This document shows, piece after piece, positions 36,659 to 46,384 of a stretch of 64,000 nt of DNA (the first letter of the stretch is position 1; each line of letters starts with the position of its first letter). Location of the stretch: the NCBI GenBank assembly GCA_028866995.1, contig JAGWHD010000002.1, forward strand, positions 1 to 64,000, read 5' to 3'. A model generated the notes under the pieces. The model was not told where the DNA came from. It saw nothing but the letters and a program-made list of their open reading frames with translations, and made no database searches. This DNA comes from Microcaldota archaeon (GTDB taxonomy: Archaea; Micrarchaeota; Micrarchaeia; Micrarchaeales; CABMGC01). A program made the translations under genes and the position numbers.

Positions 36659-37750
36659 CTACAGGTTCACGTCTATGTTGAGCTCCTTCTTCAGCTCCCT
36701 GTACCTGTTCCTTATCGTGACCTCTGTCACTCCTGCGACATCGGCTACCTCCTTCTGAGTCCTCCTCTCGCCGACAAGTGCGCCAGCGATGTAGACCGCA
36801 GCTGCCGATACTCCGGTAGGGCTCCTTCCGCTTACCAGGCCCTTCTTCATGGCCTGCTTCAGGAGCACCATCGCCTTCTCCTGCGCCTCGCCGCTCAGCT
36901 TGAGCGCAGATACGTATCTTGGCACGTAGCTCGATGGGTCGGTCAAAGGTATCCTCAGTCCTAGCTCGTGGGCTATGACCCTGAAGCTCCTTCCTATCTC
37001 CTTCTTCGGGACTCCTGATATCGAAGCGATCTCGTCAAGCGTCCTTGGCATCCCGGCCCTTCTGCATACAGCGTAAAGCGCCGCGTTGACAACCGTCTCG
37101 ATGGGCCTTCCCCTTATGAGGTTGTTCTTGACGCACTGCCTGTAAAGGAGCGCAGACTGCTCCCTTATGTTCTCAGGAAGCCCGAGATAGCTTGCCACTC
37201 TGTTGAGTTCCGGCAGGGCCACGAGGTAGTTCCTCTCGCTCGAGCTTGCTATCGAGGCGCGCTTGTGCCACTTCCTCATCCTGTAGAGCTGCGCCTGCCT
37301 CTTCGAAGGGAGCTTAGTGCCCCTGATGTCCTTGTTGTACATGTCTATTTCAGTCACAAGGCCCTTGTTCGGCTTCATGTACTTGATGGGAGCTCCAGTC
37401 CTGGCCCTAGCGTTCCTCTGGTCGGTGTCGAAAGCCCTCCATTCAGGGCCGACGTCCGTGACGTTCTCCTCTATGACAAGGCCGCAGTTGTTGCAGATGT
37501 ACTCTCCCTTGTCGTTGTCGAATATGATATCGTTGCTGCCGCAGCTTGGGCAGTGCTTCGCCTCGTCGCGCCTCGATGAGAAGCCCTTCCCGAGGGTCTC
37601 TACGTCAAGCATGGCCTCAGTCTTGAATACAGGTTCAGCCTCCTGCTGCGCCTCCCTGTGCTGCATCTGCGCTACAGGCCTTGGCGCGGCTCTGGATCCG
37701 CTTGAAGTTGCCTTTGTCTTTTTTGTCTTTGATTTTGCCATTTCTACCAC
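36659..37750 (-). CDS. tfb: Transcription initiation factor IIB (TFB)
   Basis: Zn ribbon HCPSCGSNDIIFDNDKGEYICNNCGLVIEE plus two cyclin-like repeats. Confidence 0.95.
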   Translation of the reverse strand: MVEMAKSKTKKTKATSSGSRAAPRPVAQMQHREAQQEAEPVFKTEAMLDVETLGKGFSSRRDEAKHCPSCGSNDIIFDNDKGEYICNNCGLVIEENVTDVGPEWRAFDTDQRNARARTGAPIKYMKPNKGLVTEIDMYNKDIRGTKLPSKRQAQLYRMRKWHKRASIASSSERNYLVALPELNRVASYLGLPENIREQSALLYRQCVKNNLIRGRPIETVVNAALYAVCRRAGMPRTLDEIASISGVPKKEIGRSFRVIAHELGLRIPLTDPSSYVPRYVSALKLSGEAQEKAMVLLKQAMKKGLVSGRSPTGVSAAAVYIAGALVGERRTQKEVADVAGVTEVTIRNRYRELKKELNIDVNL

Positions 37751-37845
37751 TTAGCATATAGTATATTTTCCTAAAGCTTTCCAAAAGAGAAGTATTAGAA
37801 TGGTATGCGATAAGATATATAAAGCTTTCGGCATGCCTTACGAGG

Positions 37846-39030
37846 TCAAGCCGCTTTTCGAAGCGCCCGTTCCGCTTTAGTCGTAGCGACCTTCGCCTGC
37901 GCTATCTCGGCTGCAGTTTTCCTCATCTCCTTCTCCTCGTCTTCTGTTATTAGCCCTGCAGCCAAGAGCAGCCTGTAGTGGCTCTTGCCGTACATGTCGT
38001 ACAGCCCCCCAAGGCCGCTTTCCTTCATGCGCGTTGCCATCTCGTCCCTCGTTATCTTGACAGGCGCCTTGCCTATCCTGTCGGCAATCCACCATACCGC
38101 TTCAATGACATTGTCGGAATTGTTGAAAAAGCCCGGCTGCACCCTGTTCATCTCCCATGGCCTGATGTTGAGCTCGGGATAGGCCTCCTGCACTGCCTGG
38201 TAAGGGCTTGAATTATAATAATGATACAACATTCCGTCCAGCCTGTGCCTCTTGAAATGCGACCTCTTGAGTTTCCTGGGGTCCTTCACAGTCCTCTCCA
38301 CCAGCCACCTTGTCGCCTCTATTCGTGTATCCTTGGATTCGTACGTATGGTTCGGGGTGTGCTTCATCTCCCATGGCCTGATCTTGAGCTCGGGATAGGC
38401 CTCGCTCACCGCAGCGTAGGGGCTGTTGTTGTAGTATGTCATCAGCGCTCTCAGTCTGTTGTTTATGAAATGATCCCAGGTGATATCCCTGGGCTTGATG
38501 CGCAGTTTCTCCTCAAGCAAGTCTCTTGTTGCATTTATCCTGTTCGTTGCATTTTCAAAGTAATGCGCAGGCGTGACGAGCATCTCCCATGGCCTGATGT
38601 TGAGCTCGGGGAATGCGCTGGAGACCGCCTTGTAAGGGCTGCCATTGTAGTATTCATTCAACATCCCTTCCAGCCTGTTGTTGATGAAATGGTCCTGGGT
38701 AGCATCTTTGGGGTCTATCCTGAGCACCTGCAGGAAAAGGAACCTAATGGCATCCGAACGAGCCTTTGGTCTGGAATCCCATTCCGCATGAGTCAGTTTC
38801 CGTTCCCCATTATCATGCTTGTACCAACCCATCACAATCCAGAAATCGTCCATGGTTCTGGGCTTCCTGGGTCTTATTATTGGCACCCCGTCTATTATCA
38901 CCTTCTCATAATCCCGTCTCAGGTCTTCTATTGTGGTGCCGCTGGGCCTCTTGCTTGATTTTAGGAGTTGCCTTAGCTCATGCTCGTCAAGGTCTCGAGG
39001 TCTGCGTGTAGTAGCCGCAAGGTGAGCCAT
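37846..39030 (-). CDS. Tandem-repeat protein (72-aa repeats ending in SPYxAVxEAYPELxIRPWEM)
   Basis: Three full repeats and one degenerate copy; nucleotide anchors CATCTCCCATGGCCTGAT at 38149, 38365 and 38581. Confidence 0.85.
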   Translation of the reverse strand: MAHLAATTRRPRDLDEHELRQLLKSSKRPSGTTIEDLRRDYEKVIIDGVPIIRPRKPRTMDDFWIVMGWYKHDNGERKLTHAEWDSRPKARSDAIRFLFLQVLRIDPKDATQDHFINNRLEGMLNEYYNGSPYKAVSSAFPELNIRPWEMLVTPAHYFENATNRINATRDLLEEKLRIKPRDITWDHFINNRLRALMTYYNNSPYAAVSEAYPELKIRPWEMKHTPNHTYESKDTRIEATRWLVERTVKDPRKLKRSHFKRHRLDGMLYHYYNSSPYQAVQEAYPELNIRPWEMNRVQPGFFNNSDNVIEAVWWIADRIGKAPVKITRDEMATRMKESGLGGLYDMYGKSHYRLLLAAGLITEDEEKEMRKTAAEIAQAKVATTKAERALRKAA

Positions 39031-39089
39031 AGGGTATGGTGAAATAAGGAGATATTTTAAGCTTGCGGAGCGTTCAATAATCGGATTGG

Positions 39090-40421
39090 ATGGTTGGCGC
39101 GGTCCTTGCTGACAGGGCGCTCATGGGGTTCTCTCTCGGGGTGCACATAATCCTTGCCGTGATAGGCATAGCCCTGCCGCTGATAATACTGCTTTCAGAG
39201 ATCATGTACGCGAGGACCAAGGACAAGGCATACAGGGCGCTCTCCAAGAGGCTGTCCACAGTCCTTGTGATACTCTTCGCAGTGGGCACAGCATCAGGAA
39301 CACTGGTGGCTCTGGAGCTCGCTGTACTGTGGCCCAAGTTCATGGCGCTTGTGGGGCAGGTTGCCATACTTCCGTTCTACGTCGAAGCCTTCGCCTTCTT
39401 CGGCGAGGCGATATTCCTTTCAGCGTTCCTCTACTCCTATCACAGGAACATGGACAACTCGAGAGCGAGGATGCTCTTCATGGCGATAGTCGCTGTGTGC
39501 GCCGCGCTGTCAGGGGCGCTGATAACGATGGTGAACGCTTTCATGAACACGCCCGCGGGTTTCGACATACAGCAGTACCTGCTCAACGGGACGATAACCG
39601 ATGTGCATCCTCTTGCTGCGTTCAATACGCCTTCTACAGGGATAGAGGTGCTCCATGTCCTTTCAACATCGTACATGGTTGGCGCTTTCCTGTTCCTGGC
39701 ATATGTCTGCTACAGGCTGCTTAAGGAGAACGATGCGCTGAGGCGCGAGTACTACAGGAAGGCGGCGAGGCTTATCTTCTGGGTCGTGCTCATAGCGACT
39801 GTCATAGCGGTATACAGCGGCATACAGTCTATAGCTTCGATGTACTACCTGCAGCCTGAGAAGTTCGCAGCGATAGAGGGCGACATGATAGCCCAGGCAT
39901 ACGCTCCCGAGTACCTAGGCGGCATACCTGTCAACGGCACGCTGAAATATTACATAGCTATACCTGGCCTTCAATCCATACTGGCTACAGGAAGCCCATC
40001 AGGAACCGTCCCCGGGCTTGAGCAGTATCCGCAGAGCACGTGGCCGCCGCTCATAGTGCATACGATGTTCGACCCTCTGGTCGGCAGCGGCTTCGCTATA
40101 GGCGCGCTGCTTGCACTGGTCCTGCTGATGATGGTTCTGAAGAGGAGGCCTTTCGAGAGCAGGCTGTTACTGTACCTCATGATAATCGCGGGGATGCTGT
40201 CGCTCTTCCTGCTGGAGGACGGATGGGCTATGGCCGAGATAGGCAGGCAGCCTTGGATAATATACAATGTCATGAGCGTGAGCGACGCTGCCAACGCCTC
40301 TCCCCAGGTCATACCGATAGCCGCTGCTCTCATGCTCTTCTATGCAGTGATAATGCCCTTCACGCTCCTTGTACTGCGAAGGATATTCGATGGCAGGCAG
40401 CTCGAGGCTGATATGCGATGA
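39090..40421 (+). CDS. cydA: Cytochrome bd ubiquinol oxidase subunit I
   Basis: DRALMGFSLGVHIILAVIGIALPL; EDGWAMAEIGRQPWIIYNVM. Confidence 0.92.
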   Translation: MVGAVLADRALMGFSLGVHIILAVIGIALPLIILLSEIMYARTKDKAYRALSKRLSTVLVILFAVGTASGTLVALELAVLWPKFMALVGQVAILPFYVEAFAFFGEAIFLSAFLYSYHRNMDNSRARMLFMAIVAVCAALSGALITMVNAFMNTPAGFDIQQYLLNGTITDVHPLAAFNTPSTGIEVLHVLSTSYMVGAFLFLAYVCYRLLKENDALRREYYRKAARLIFWVVLIATVIAVYSGIQSIASMYYLQPEKFAAIEGDMIAQAYAPEYLGGIPVNGTLKYYIAIPGLQSILATGSPSGTVPGLEQYPQSTWPPLIVHTMFDPLVGSGFAIGALLALVLLMMVLKRRPFESRLLLYLMIIAGMLSLFLLEDGWAMAEIGRQPWIIYNVMSVSDAANASPQVIPIAAALMLFYAVIMPFTLLVLRRIFDGRQLEADMR

Positions 40422-41356
40422 ACGCGCTAGCTATACTTAACTATTCCATACTTGCGGCATTCCTCAGCATGTTCGTGCTCGAGGTCGGCATAGCCATGCT
40501 CATGCTGTTCAAGGATAGCTACAGCGCACGCATGAGAAGGTACCTTATGCCTATATGGGAGCTGGCAGGCACGACAGCCGTGTTCTACGTCGTCAACCTT
40601 ATAGCAACATATCCAGGCATGCTCAACGTGATAGGCAACGCTTACATGGCGCCGCTTCTCATAGCCGCGCTCTTCCTGCTCCTGCGCAACGCATTCCTCT
40701 CATATTCCGCCTATTCCGGGGCCGAGTTAAAGGCATATACCGCGATATACTCGCTTTCCACGATAGCGATAGCTGTGATAGCGCTAACTGTCCTGAGCTC
40801 TGCGGCTACGGGCTCAGGCCTAGGCCCGGCTCTTGGCAGCCTGGACATCGCAGCAGCGTTCCTCAGCCCGTTCAACATCGTCCTGATCATAGGCACTGTG
40901 CTTGTTGCGCTCTCCTTTGCGATAGCCGCCTTCGAGATGGATGACCTTAGGGGCGTCGGAGCAGGAGCAGCCCTCTTCGGAATCGCGCTGCTGCTTTTCG
41001 GCACGTATTTCCTCCTAGGCGCAGTGCAGCTGTCAGGACAGTCGTCGCTTGCAAGGATTGCTGCTGCAGCGGCCCTTGCGATGGCCGCGCTCTTCTGCTA
41101 CAAGAGAAAGAGGGTCGCGAAGTATGCGTACGCCATCCTGTTGTTCATTGGCATCCTGCTGCTGGAAGCTGAGCAGTATCCTTACGTATTCGGCAACGTT
41201 GACATAACATCGTATGCCAACAACTCCGGAATAGCCGGGTACGAACTCGTAATAACAGCTGTAGGCGGCCTCCTACTGCTAGCGTCTGTCGCATACCTTG
41301 TCTATTCGGTATACCTGAAGAAAGAGCCCGCCCCTATCCCTTCCTCGAAGGCATGA
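40418..41356 (+). CDS. cydB: Cytochrome bd oxidase subunit II
   Basis: Multi-TM, overlaps the cydA stop by 4 nt (ATGA). Confidence 0.88.
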   Translation: MNALAILNYSILAAFLSMFVLEVGIAMLMLFKDSYSARMRRYLMPIWELAGTTAVFYVVNLIATYPGMLNVIGNAYMAPLLIAALFLLLRNAFLSYSAYSGAELKAYTAIYSLSTIAIAVIALTVLSSAATGSGLGPALGSLDIAAAFLSPFNIVLIIGTVLVALSFAIAAFEMDDLRGVGAGAALFGIALLLFGTYFLLGAVQLSGQSSLARIAAAAALAMAALFCYKRKRVAKYAYAILLFIGILLLEAEQYPYVFGNVDITSYANNSGIAGYELVITAVGGLLLLASVAYLVYSVYLKKEPAPIPSSKA

Positions 41357-41978
41357 AGCCCAGCCATAGCAGGACTATCCCAGCGAACTCAGCGAAGTAG
41401 AGGAATGCGGGGAACGATGCGATGTACAGCGTTCCGGCTATGCTCACCTCTATCACGCCCAGCATTATGCTGACCATCCTCAGGTTCTTAGTTGAAAGGT
41501 AGCTCTTCAGGGCCATCCCCGCGATGACCACCGCTGCCGGAACAGTCGCAAACGATGACGATATCGCCACTATGGCCGGAAGCATGCCTGCGACGACCCC
41601 ATTGACGAGTATGTTGCCAACGTCAACCGTCATCAGAGAGTATGCGACAAACAGCGTAGCGGCAACTGTATACGCGTAGAAAACCCTCCTTATCAATCGT
41701 GATTTCACGAACTGGACCGACCCTAATGCAAGCGCCTCAACGAGGAGCGCGACCGAGAAAAGATAGACGTTCGCCAGCAGCACCGAGTATATGCCATAGG
41801 CGAAGAGCACCTCGAACAGCATGCCTATGGCGAACAGCCACAGCCCCATGGACCAGAACAGCATGCTCGCGCTCTTCCGCAGCATCCACTTCAGTGTGAG
41901 CACCATAGCAAGAGCAAGGCTCATCAGGAGTATCGCTATCGTGGAAAGCTCTGTCATTGCGGATGCCATGAAGCTCAT
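41334..41978 (-). CDS. Hypothetical multi-TM protein
   Basis: Mostly hydrophobic ORF, convergent overlap with cydB. Confidence 0.65.
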   Translation of the reverse strand: MSFMASAMTELSTIAILLMSLALAMVLTLKWMLRKSASMLFWSMGLWLFAIGMLFEVLFAYGIYSVLLANVYLFSVALLVEALALGSVQFVKSRLIRRVFYAYTVAATLFVAYSLMTVDVGNILVNGVVAGMLPAIVAISSSFATVPAAVVIAGMALKSYLSTKNLRMVSIMLGVIEVSIAGTLYIASFPAFLYFAEFAGIVLLWLGFMPSRKG

Positions 41979-42022
41979 GTGAGCATGCTTTTATAATAAG
42001 CTAATCCCCCTAATTTAGGATT

Positions 42023-43072
42023 ATGGAACAGAAGGCAGCGACCGCGACCGCGTCGCCCAACATCGCTTTCGTAAAGTACTGGGGAAAGAGGGACGAAAGG
42101 CTGATACTGCCGTACAACTCCTCGATAAGCATGACCCTGGACGATTCGCTGAATACCGTTACCAGCGTCCTGTTCTCGAAGGAGCTCCAAAATGACAGGT
42201 TCTTCATAAACGGAGAGGAGCAGGAGCTTGCTGACAAGGAGACCGCGGAGAGGTTCGGCGTCGTAGGCATACTTAGGAGGATGGCTGGCAACGGCGAACA
42301 TGCGCTTGTCGTTTCGAGGAACTCGTTCCCTACGGCCAGCGGCCTCGCGTCCAGCGCTTCAGGAACGGCAGCACTCGTCTTCGCGTGCAGCAAGGCCCTC
42401 GGGCTGGAGATGAAGGCGAGGGAGCTATCCATCGTGGCAAGGCAGGGCAGCGGCAGTTCGTGCAGGAGCATGTTCGGCGGCATAGTAATGTGGAAGAGGG
42501 GGAGGAAGGAGGATGGCACGGATTCGTACGCAAGGAGGATAGCAAGCGAAAGGCAGTGGCCTGACCTGGTCGATGTCATAGCCATAGTCTCAACCGAAAG
42601 GAAGAGGGTATTGTCAAGGTCAGGAATGAGGCAGACTGTCGAAAGCAGCGCGCTCTACAAGGCGAGGACAAAGTTCGCGGAGAGTAATGCCAAGGAGATG
42701 ATAAAGGCCGTAAAAACGAAGGATTTCGCGGGGATGGCAGGGATAATAATGAGGGAGAGCAACGACATGCACGCCGTAATGCTGGATACGTTCCCTCCGA
42801 TATTCTATCTCAACGACTCCTCGAAGGAGATAATGGCAGCGATACACGAGCTCAACGGATCCATGGGCAAAATCGTCGCGGCCTATACGTTCGATGCAGG
42901 GCCGAATGCACACATCATAACGCTCAGGGAGAACGAGGCAGCTGTCAGGGAAGCGCTGCGTAAGGTGCAGGGGATAAAGGAGGTGAAGACGGCAGGGATA
43001 GGGAGCGGCCCGAAAACGCTTCCGGAGAGCGATTCGCTGATAGATGCAGGAAGGCTCATGCCGAAGAGCTGA
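42023..43072 (+). CDS. mvaD: Diphosphomevalonate decarboxylase (GHMP superfamily)
   Basis: ASPNIAFVKYWGKRDERLILPYNSSISMTLDD; FPTASGLASSASGTAAL. Confidence 0.88.
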   Translation: MEQKAATATASPNIAFVKYWGKRDERLILPYNSSISMTLDDSLNTVTSVLFSKELQNDRFFINGEEQELADKETAERFGVVGILRRMAGNGEHALVVSRNSFPTASGLASSASGTAALVFACSKALGLEMKARELSIVARQGSGSSCRSMFGGIVMWKRGRKEDGTDSYARRIASERQWPDLVDVIAIVSTERKRVLSRSGMRQTVESSALYKARTKFAESNAKEMIKAVKTKDFAGMAGIIMRESNDMHAVMLDTFPPIFYLNDSSKEIMAAIHELNGSMGKIVAAYTFDAGPNAHIITLRENEAAVREALRKVQGIKEVKTAGIGSGPKTLPESDSLIDAGRLMPKS

Positions 43073-44210
43073 AGCCCTCGTTGCTAGTCCTTATGTCAAG
43101 CACTGACAGAGATTTGTTTGATGACCAGAACCTCCTAAGCTTCTCATCGTCCGGACTGATCGAGAGTGCGGCTATAGCATCACGCCCTCCTGCCCCTGGA
43201 AGCTTCGCGACAAAGGCTCCGTTCCTGCAGCTCTCTTCTATCAGGCCGGTGCTGTAGTCGTCCTCGATCTCAACGCCGCTCTCTATGCCAAGCCTCTTTG
43301 TTGCTACCCTTCCTGCGTTGAACGAGCTCCTGAACTCGTTGCGCGCGTCGGAATCGCTTCCGTCCACGGATATGCGCCTCAGCGAATCTATTGACCTGTT
43401 AGACGCGTTGCCTATCTCCCCTATGAGCTCCATGTACCTTTCGGGATTGCTCTTCTTGAACTCGAATACCTTTGAGACAGCTGCCTTAGTGGACATGCCC
43501 TCTCCTACGAAGCTCGCGTAGCTCATCTTGAATATGCCCGGCATGGAGAACTTCTCTATACTGTAATTCCATTCCCTCTTGACCAGGCCTAGCAGCTCAT
43601 CGTCGGTGTACTCCTTAGGGAAGCCGTTCGTTATGTCAGGAGTATAGCGCTCGTATATTATCGTGCCGTGGGTGGCAGCTGCTATGTCGAAGCCGCTGCT
43701 GGTCTTGCCCGTAGCAACGGTATGCGACAGCTGGGAAAGCTTGTGAAGGCAGTCGTCCTTGTTTATGTCTATCCCATGGGCACGCAGTATCGCTCCTATT
43801 GTGGCAACGGTCACTGCGGCGCTGCTCCCGAGTCCGCTCTTCGAGAGCCTTCCACCGGCAACCGAATACGAGAACCCTGGATCGTTCGCCGCTGTCACCT
43901 CCATGCCGCTGCACCTGACGCCCAATGCGGAGACGTACGACACAGCTATCTCGACCGCAGTCCTGAACAGCGACATCTCCTCGGATGTCCTGAGCGCCGC
44001 CCTTCCGCTTTCCAGCGTCCCTTTGGCCATCTCGTTCAACGATACCGAGTTCAGGAGCAGGGAGTTGGAAGAGGCCGCTTTCACCTCGACGTTGACGAAA
44101 GAGTCTACCGTAGTCACGAAGCCGATATTGGGCTTCTCCAATGCCGAATAACCTCCCAGCCAGAGTATCTTCCCCGGAGCCTTTGATTTTGAGCCGAATG
44201 CCATTGACAT
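43056..44210 (-). CDS. Phosphomevalonate kinase (GHMP superfamily)
   Basis: SKAPGKILWLGGYSALEKPNIGFVTTVDSFVNVEV; KSGLGSSAAVTVA; LPGAGGRDA. Confidence 0.82.
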   Translation of the reverse strand: MSMAFGSKSKAPGKILWLGGYSALEKPNIGFVTTVDSFVNVEVKAASSNSLLLNSVSLNEMAKGTLESGRAALRTSEEMSLFRTAVEIAVSYVSALGVRCSGMEVTAANDPGFSYSVAGGRLSKSGLGSSAAVTVATIGAILRAHGIDINKDDCLHKLSQLSHTVATGKTSSGFDIAAATHGTIIYERYTPDITNGFPKEYTDDELLGLVKREWNYSIEKFSMPGIFKMSYASFVGEGMSTKAAVSKVFEFKKSNPERYMELIGEIGNASNRSIDSLRRISVDGSDSDARNEFRSSFNAGRVATKRLGIESGVEIEDDYSTGLIEESCRNGAFVAKLPGAGGRDAIAALSISPDDEKLRRFWSSNKSLSVLDIRTSNEGFSSSA

Positions 44211-44213
44211 GCA

Positions 44214-45236
44214 CTAGAAATACTCCACAGCGCCTTCAGCGCCTGTTTTCGAGTTGTATACCGTGAACCCTTCGGCCTTCAGCATGTCAGCAAGCCTCTG
44301 GTTCTTCTTGTCCAGGAGCACGAATCCTATTCCACCGCCCCCTCCTCCGCTCAGCTTTGCTCCTAGGGCCTTTTCCTTCTTCGCCATCTCCACGAGCCTG
44401 TCCAGCCCTGGGCTTGACACACCAAGCTTGACAAGCATCTCCTGGTCCTTGAACATGCATCTGCCGAGGACGTTGAGGTCCATGGACTTCAGGGCCTCCA
44501 GGCCCCGCATGGAGCATCCCTCTATCTCGTCGAATATCTTCTCGGTGTATGCCTTCCTCTTGCTATGCAGCTCAGTGACGCTGCCTACGGTCTCGGCGGT
44601 GCTCCTCTTCGGCCCGGTGTTGACTATCATGATGTTCATGGAGCCTTTGACATCCTCTACGCTGACTCCCTTATCCTTCTTGTAGCTGACATACCCGCCG
44701 TAGAACGATGCGTTGACGTCTATCATGCCTGCGCCATCGTTCCTGTGCAGTATCCTGTCTCCGTCCCTCGCGACGTCCACTATCTCGTCCCTCTCCATGC
44801 CGTTGCCCGATTCCTTTACAAGCAGTGTAGTGAACGAGGTGGAGAAAGCGGAGCTGCTCCCGAGGCCCGCCTGTATCGGTATCTCAGAATCTATGCTGAC
44901 CTCCTTCCCCAGCACGTCCATCCCATGCTCCTTCATCAGCCTTGCAGCTATGGTGCCGAACGGCAGCATCAGCTGCGGTATCGACGCATTTCCATGTATG
45001 TAATCGTTTATGTTCCTCTTGTTCTTGTATCTGGAGTATATGTAGGTCAGCTGCTCCTCAGAGAAGTCGTACGACGCCTTGAAGTCGTTAAGGACGAGCC
45101 TCAGGGCGGAGCTTCCGCTAGCCTTCGACTTCGCCCTTGCGAAAAGGTCTACAGCAGTTGCTACTGCCAGCCTTCCGTAGACAACCGCATGCTCCCCGAA
45201 CAGCTTGATGTTTGCAGGCGCCTTTACCTCCAACAT
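44214..45236 (-). CDS. mvk: Mevalonate kinase
   Basis: VKAPANIKLFGEHAVVYGRLAVATAVD; PIQAGLGSSSAFS; KLSGGGGGGIGFVL. Confidence 0.9.
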   Translation of the reverse strand: MLEVKAPANIKLFGEHAVVYGRLAVATAVDLFARAKSKASGSSALRLVLNDFKASYDFSEEQLTYIYSRYKNKRNINDYIHGNASIPQLMLPFGTIAARLMKEHGMDVLGKEVSIDSEIPIQAGLGSSSAFSTSFTTLLVKESGNGMERDEIVDVARDGDRILHRNDGAGMIDVNASFYGGYVSYKKDKGVSVEDVKGSMNIMIVNTGPKRSTAETVGSVTELHSKRKAYTEKIFDEIEGCSMRGLEALKSMDLNVLGRCMFKDQEMLVKLGVSSPGLDRLVEMAKKEKALGAKLSGGGGGGIGFVLLDKKNQRLADMLKAEGFTVYNSKTGAEGAVEYF

Positions 45237-45338
45237 ACCACACTAAGAGAATTGACGGATAAATTTTAATATGGCTCTGCTGGATACGTCTGGCCGCGAA
45301 CAGCGCGCCGTAAAGGCTTATAATATCTGCCAGATACA

Positions 45339-46316
45339 TTGTACCTGTTAATGGGGCTTAGCATGGCGGACAATCTCAAGAAGAGGCTCCTTGCAAGGGG
45401 CGTTAAGGACATAAGGCTGAAAAAGGGCATGACTGTCAGCGAGCTCATACGCAGCATGAAGGACATGGGCGGCTTCTCCGGGCAGAACCTAGTCAACGGC
45501 GTCGAAATAACCAGGAGCATGCTCGCAGACAAGGACTCCTACAACTTCCTCTCTTTCCCTGCAGACATAATCTCGACAGGGATGAAGGGCATGATCGCGG
45601 ATGCCGTCAAGCATTTCGACGCCATAATGACCACGTGCGGCACCATAGACCACGACCTTGCGAGGGCTTACGGTGGGAAGTACAGCGTCGGGTCCTTCGA
45701 GGCCGACGACAGCAAGCTCCTGCACATGTCCATATACAGGCTCGGGAACGTCTTCATCGAGAATAAGGAGTATGGCGACGCCGTCGAGAAGCATTTCGCC
45801 AAGATAATGGACGACATCTACTCCTCAAGGGATTACAAGGTGGAATACAGCCCGAGCGAGCTTCTGAGGGAGTTCGGGAAGAGGATAAAGGACAATTCGT
45901 CCATAATCAGGCAGGCGTACCTGCACGACGTCCCGATCTTCAACCCTGGAATCGTGGACGGCGCCTTCGGGACGCAGCTGGTCCTCTTCTCGCAGGACCA
46001 CGACTTCAAGCTCAACGTCATCAAGGACGAGCTCATGCTCAGCAACATAGCGTTCGACAACAAGGTGACTGGAGCATTCATGGTGGGCGGGGGCATAAGC
46101 AAGCACCACGTCATCTGGTGGAACCAGTTCAAGGGCGGCCTCGACTACGCCGTGTACATAACCACGGCGAGCCAGTACGACGGCAGCCTGTCTGGCGCAA
46201 GGCTCACAGAGGCAGTCTCCTGGGGCAAGGTCAAGGAGAAGGCGAAGTACGTGACCATAGACGGAGACGCCACGATAATAATGCCTGTGATGTTCGCCGC
46301 GCTGGGACTGGTCTGA
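45339..46316 (+). CDS. dys: Deoxyhypusine synthase
   Basis: FLSFPADIISTGMKGMIADAVKHFDAIMTTCGTIDHDLARAYGG; VGGGISKHHVIWWNQF. Confidence 0.92.
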   Translation: MYLLMGLSMADNLKKRLLARGVKDIRLKKGMTVSELIRSMKDMGGFSGQNLVNGVEITRSMLADKDSYNFLSFPADIISTGMKGMIADAVKHFDAIMTTCGTIDHDLARAYGGKYSVGSFEADDSKLLHMSIYRLGNVFIENKEYGDAVEKHFAKIMDDIYSSRDYKVEYSPSELLREFGKRIKDNSSIIRQAYLHDVPIFNPGIVDGAFGTQLVLFSQDHDFKLNVIKDELMLSNIAFDNKVTGAFMVGGGISKHHVIWWNQFKGGLDYAVYITTASQYDGSLSGARLTEAVSWGKVKEKAKYVTIDGDATIIMPVMFAALGLV

Positions 46317-46384
46317 GCAGAGTCATCTCCTCCACCAAAAAATTCTTATAAAGACTCCTCTTTATAGTATCGGCAGTGGTTTGA

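Noticed and set aside
38149-38600. Regular 216-bp direct repeats that might suggest a CRISPR-like or satellite array
   Set aside because: In-frame coding repeats of one protein with period 72 codons; no short palindromic repeats or unique spacers. No CRISPR array was seen in the window.
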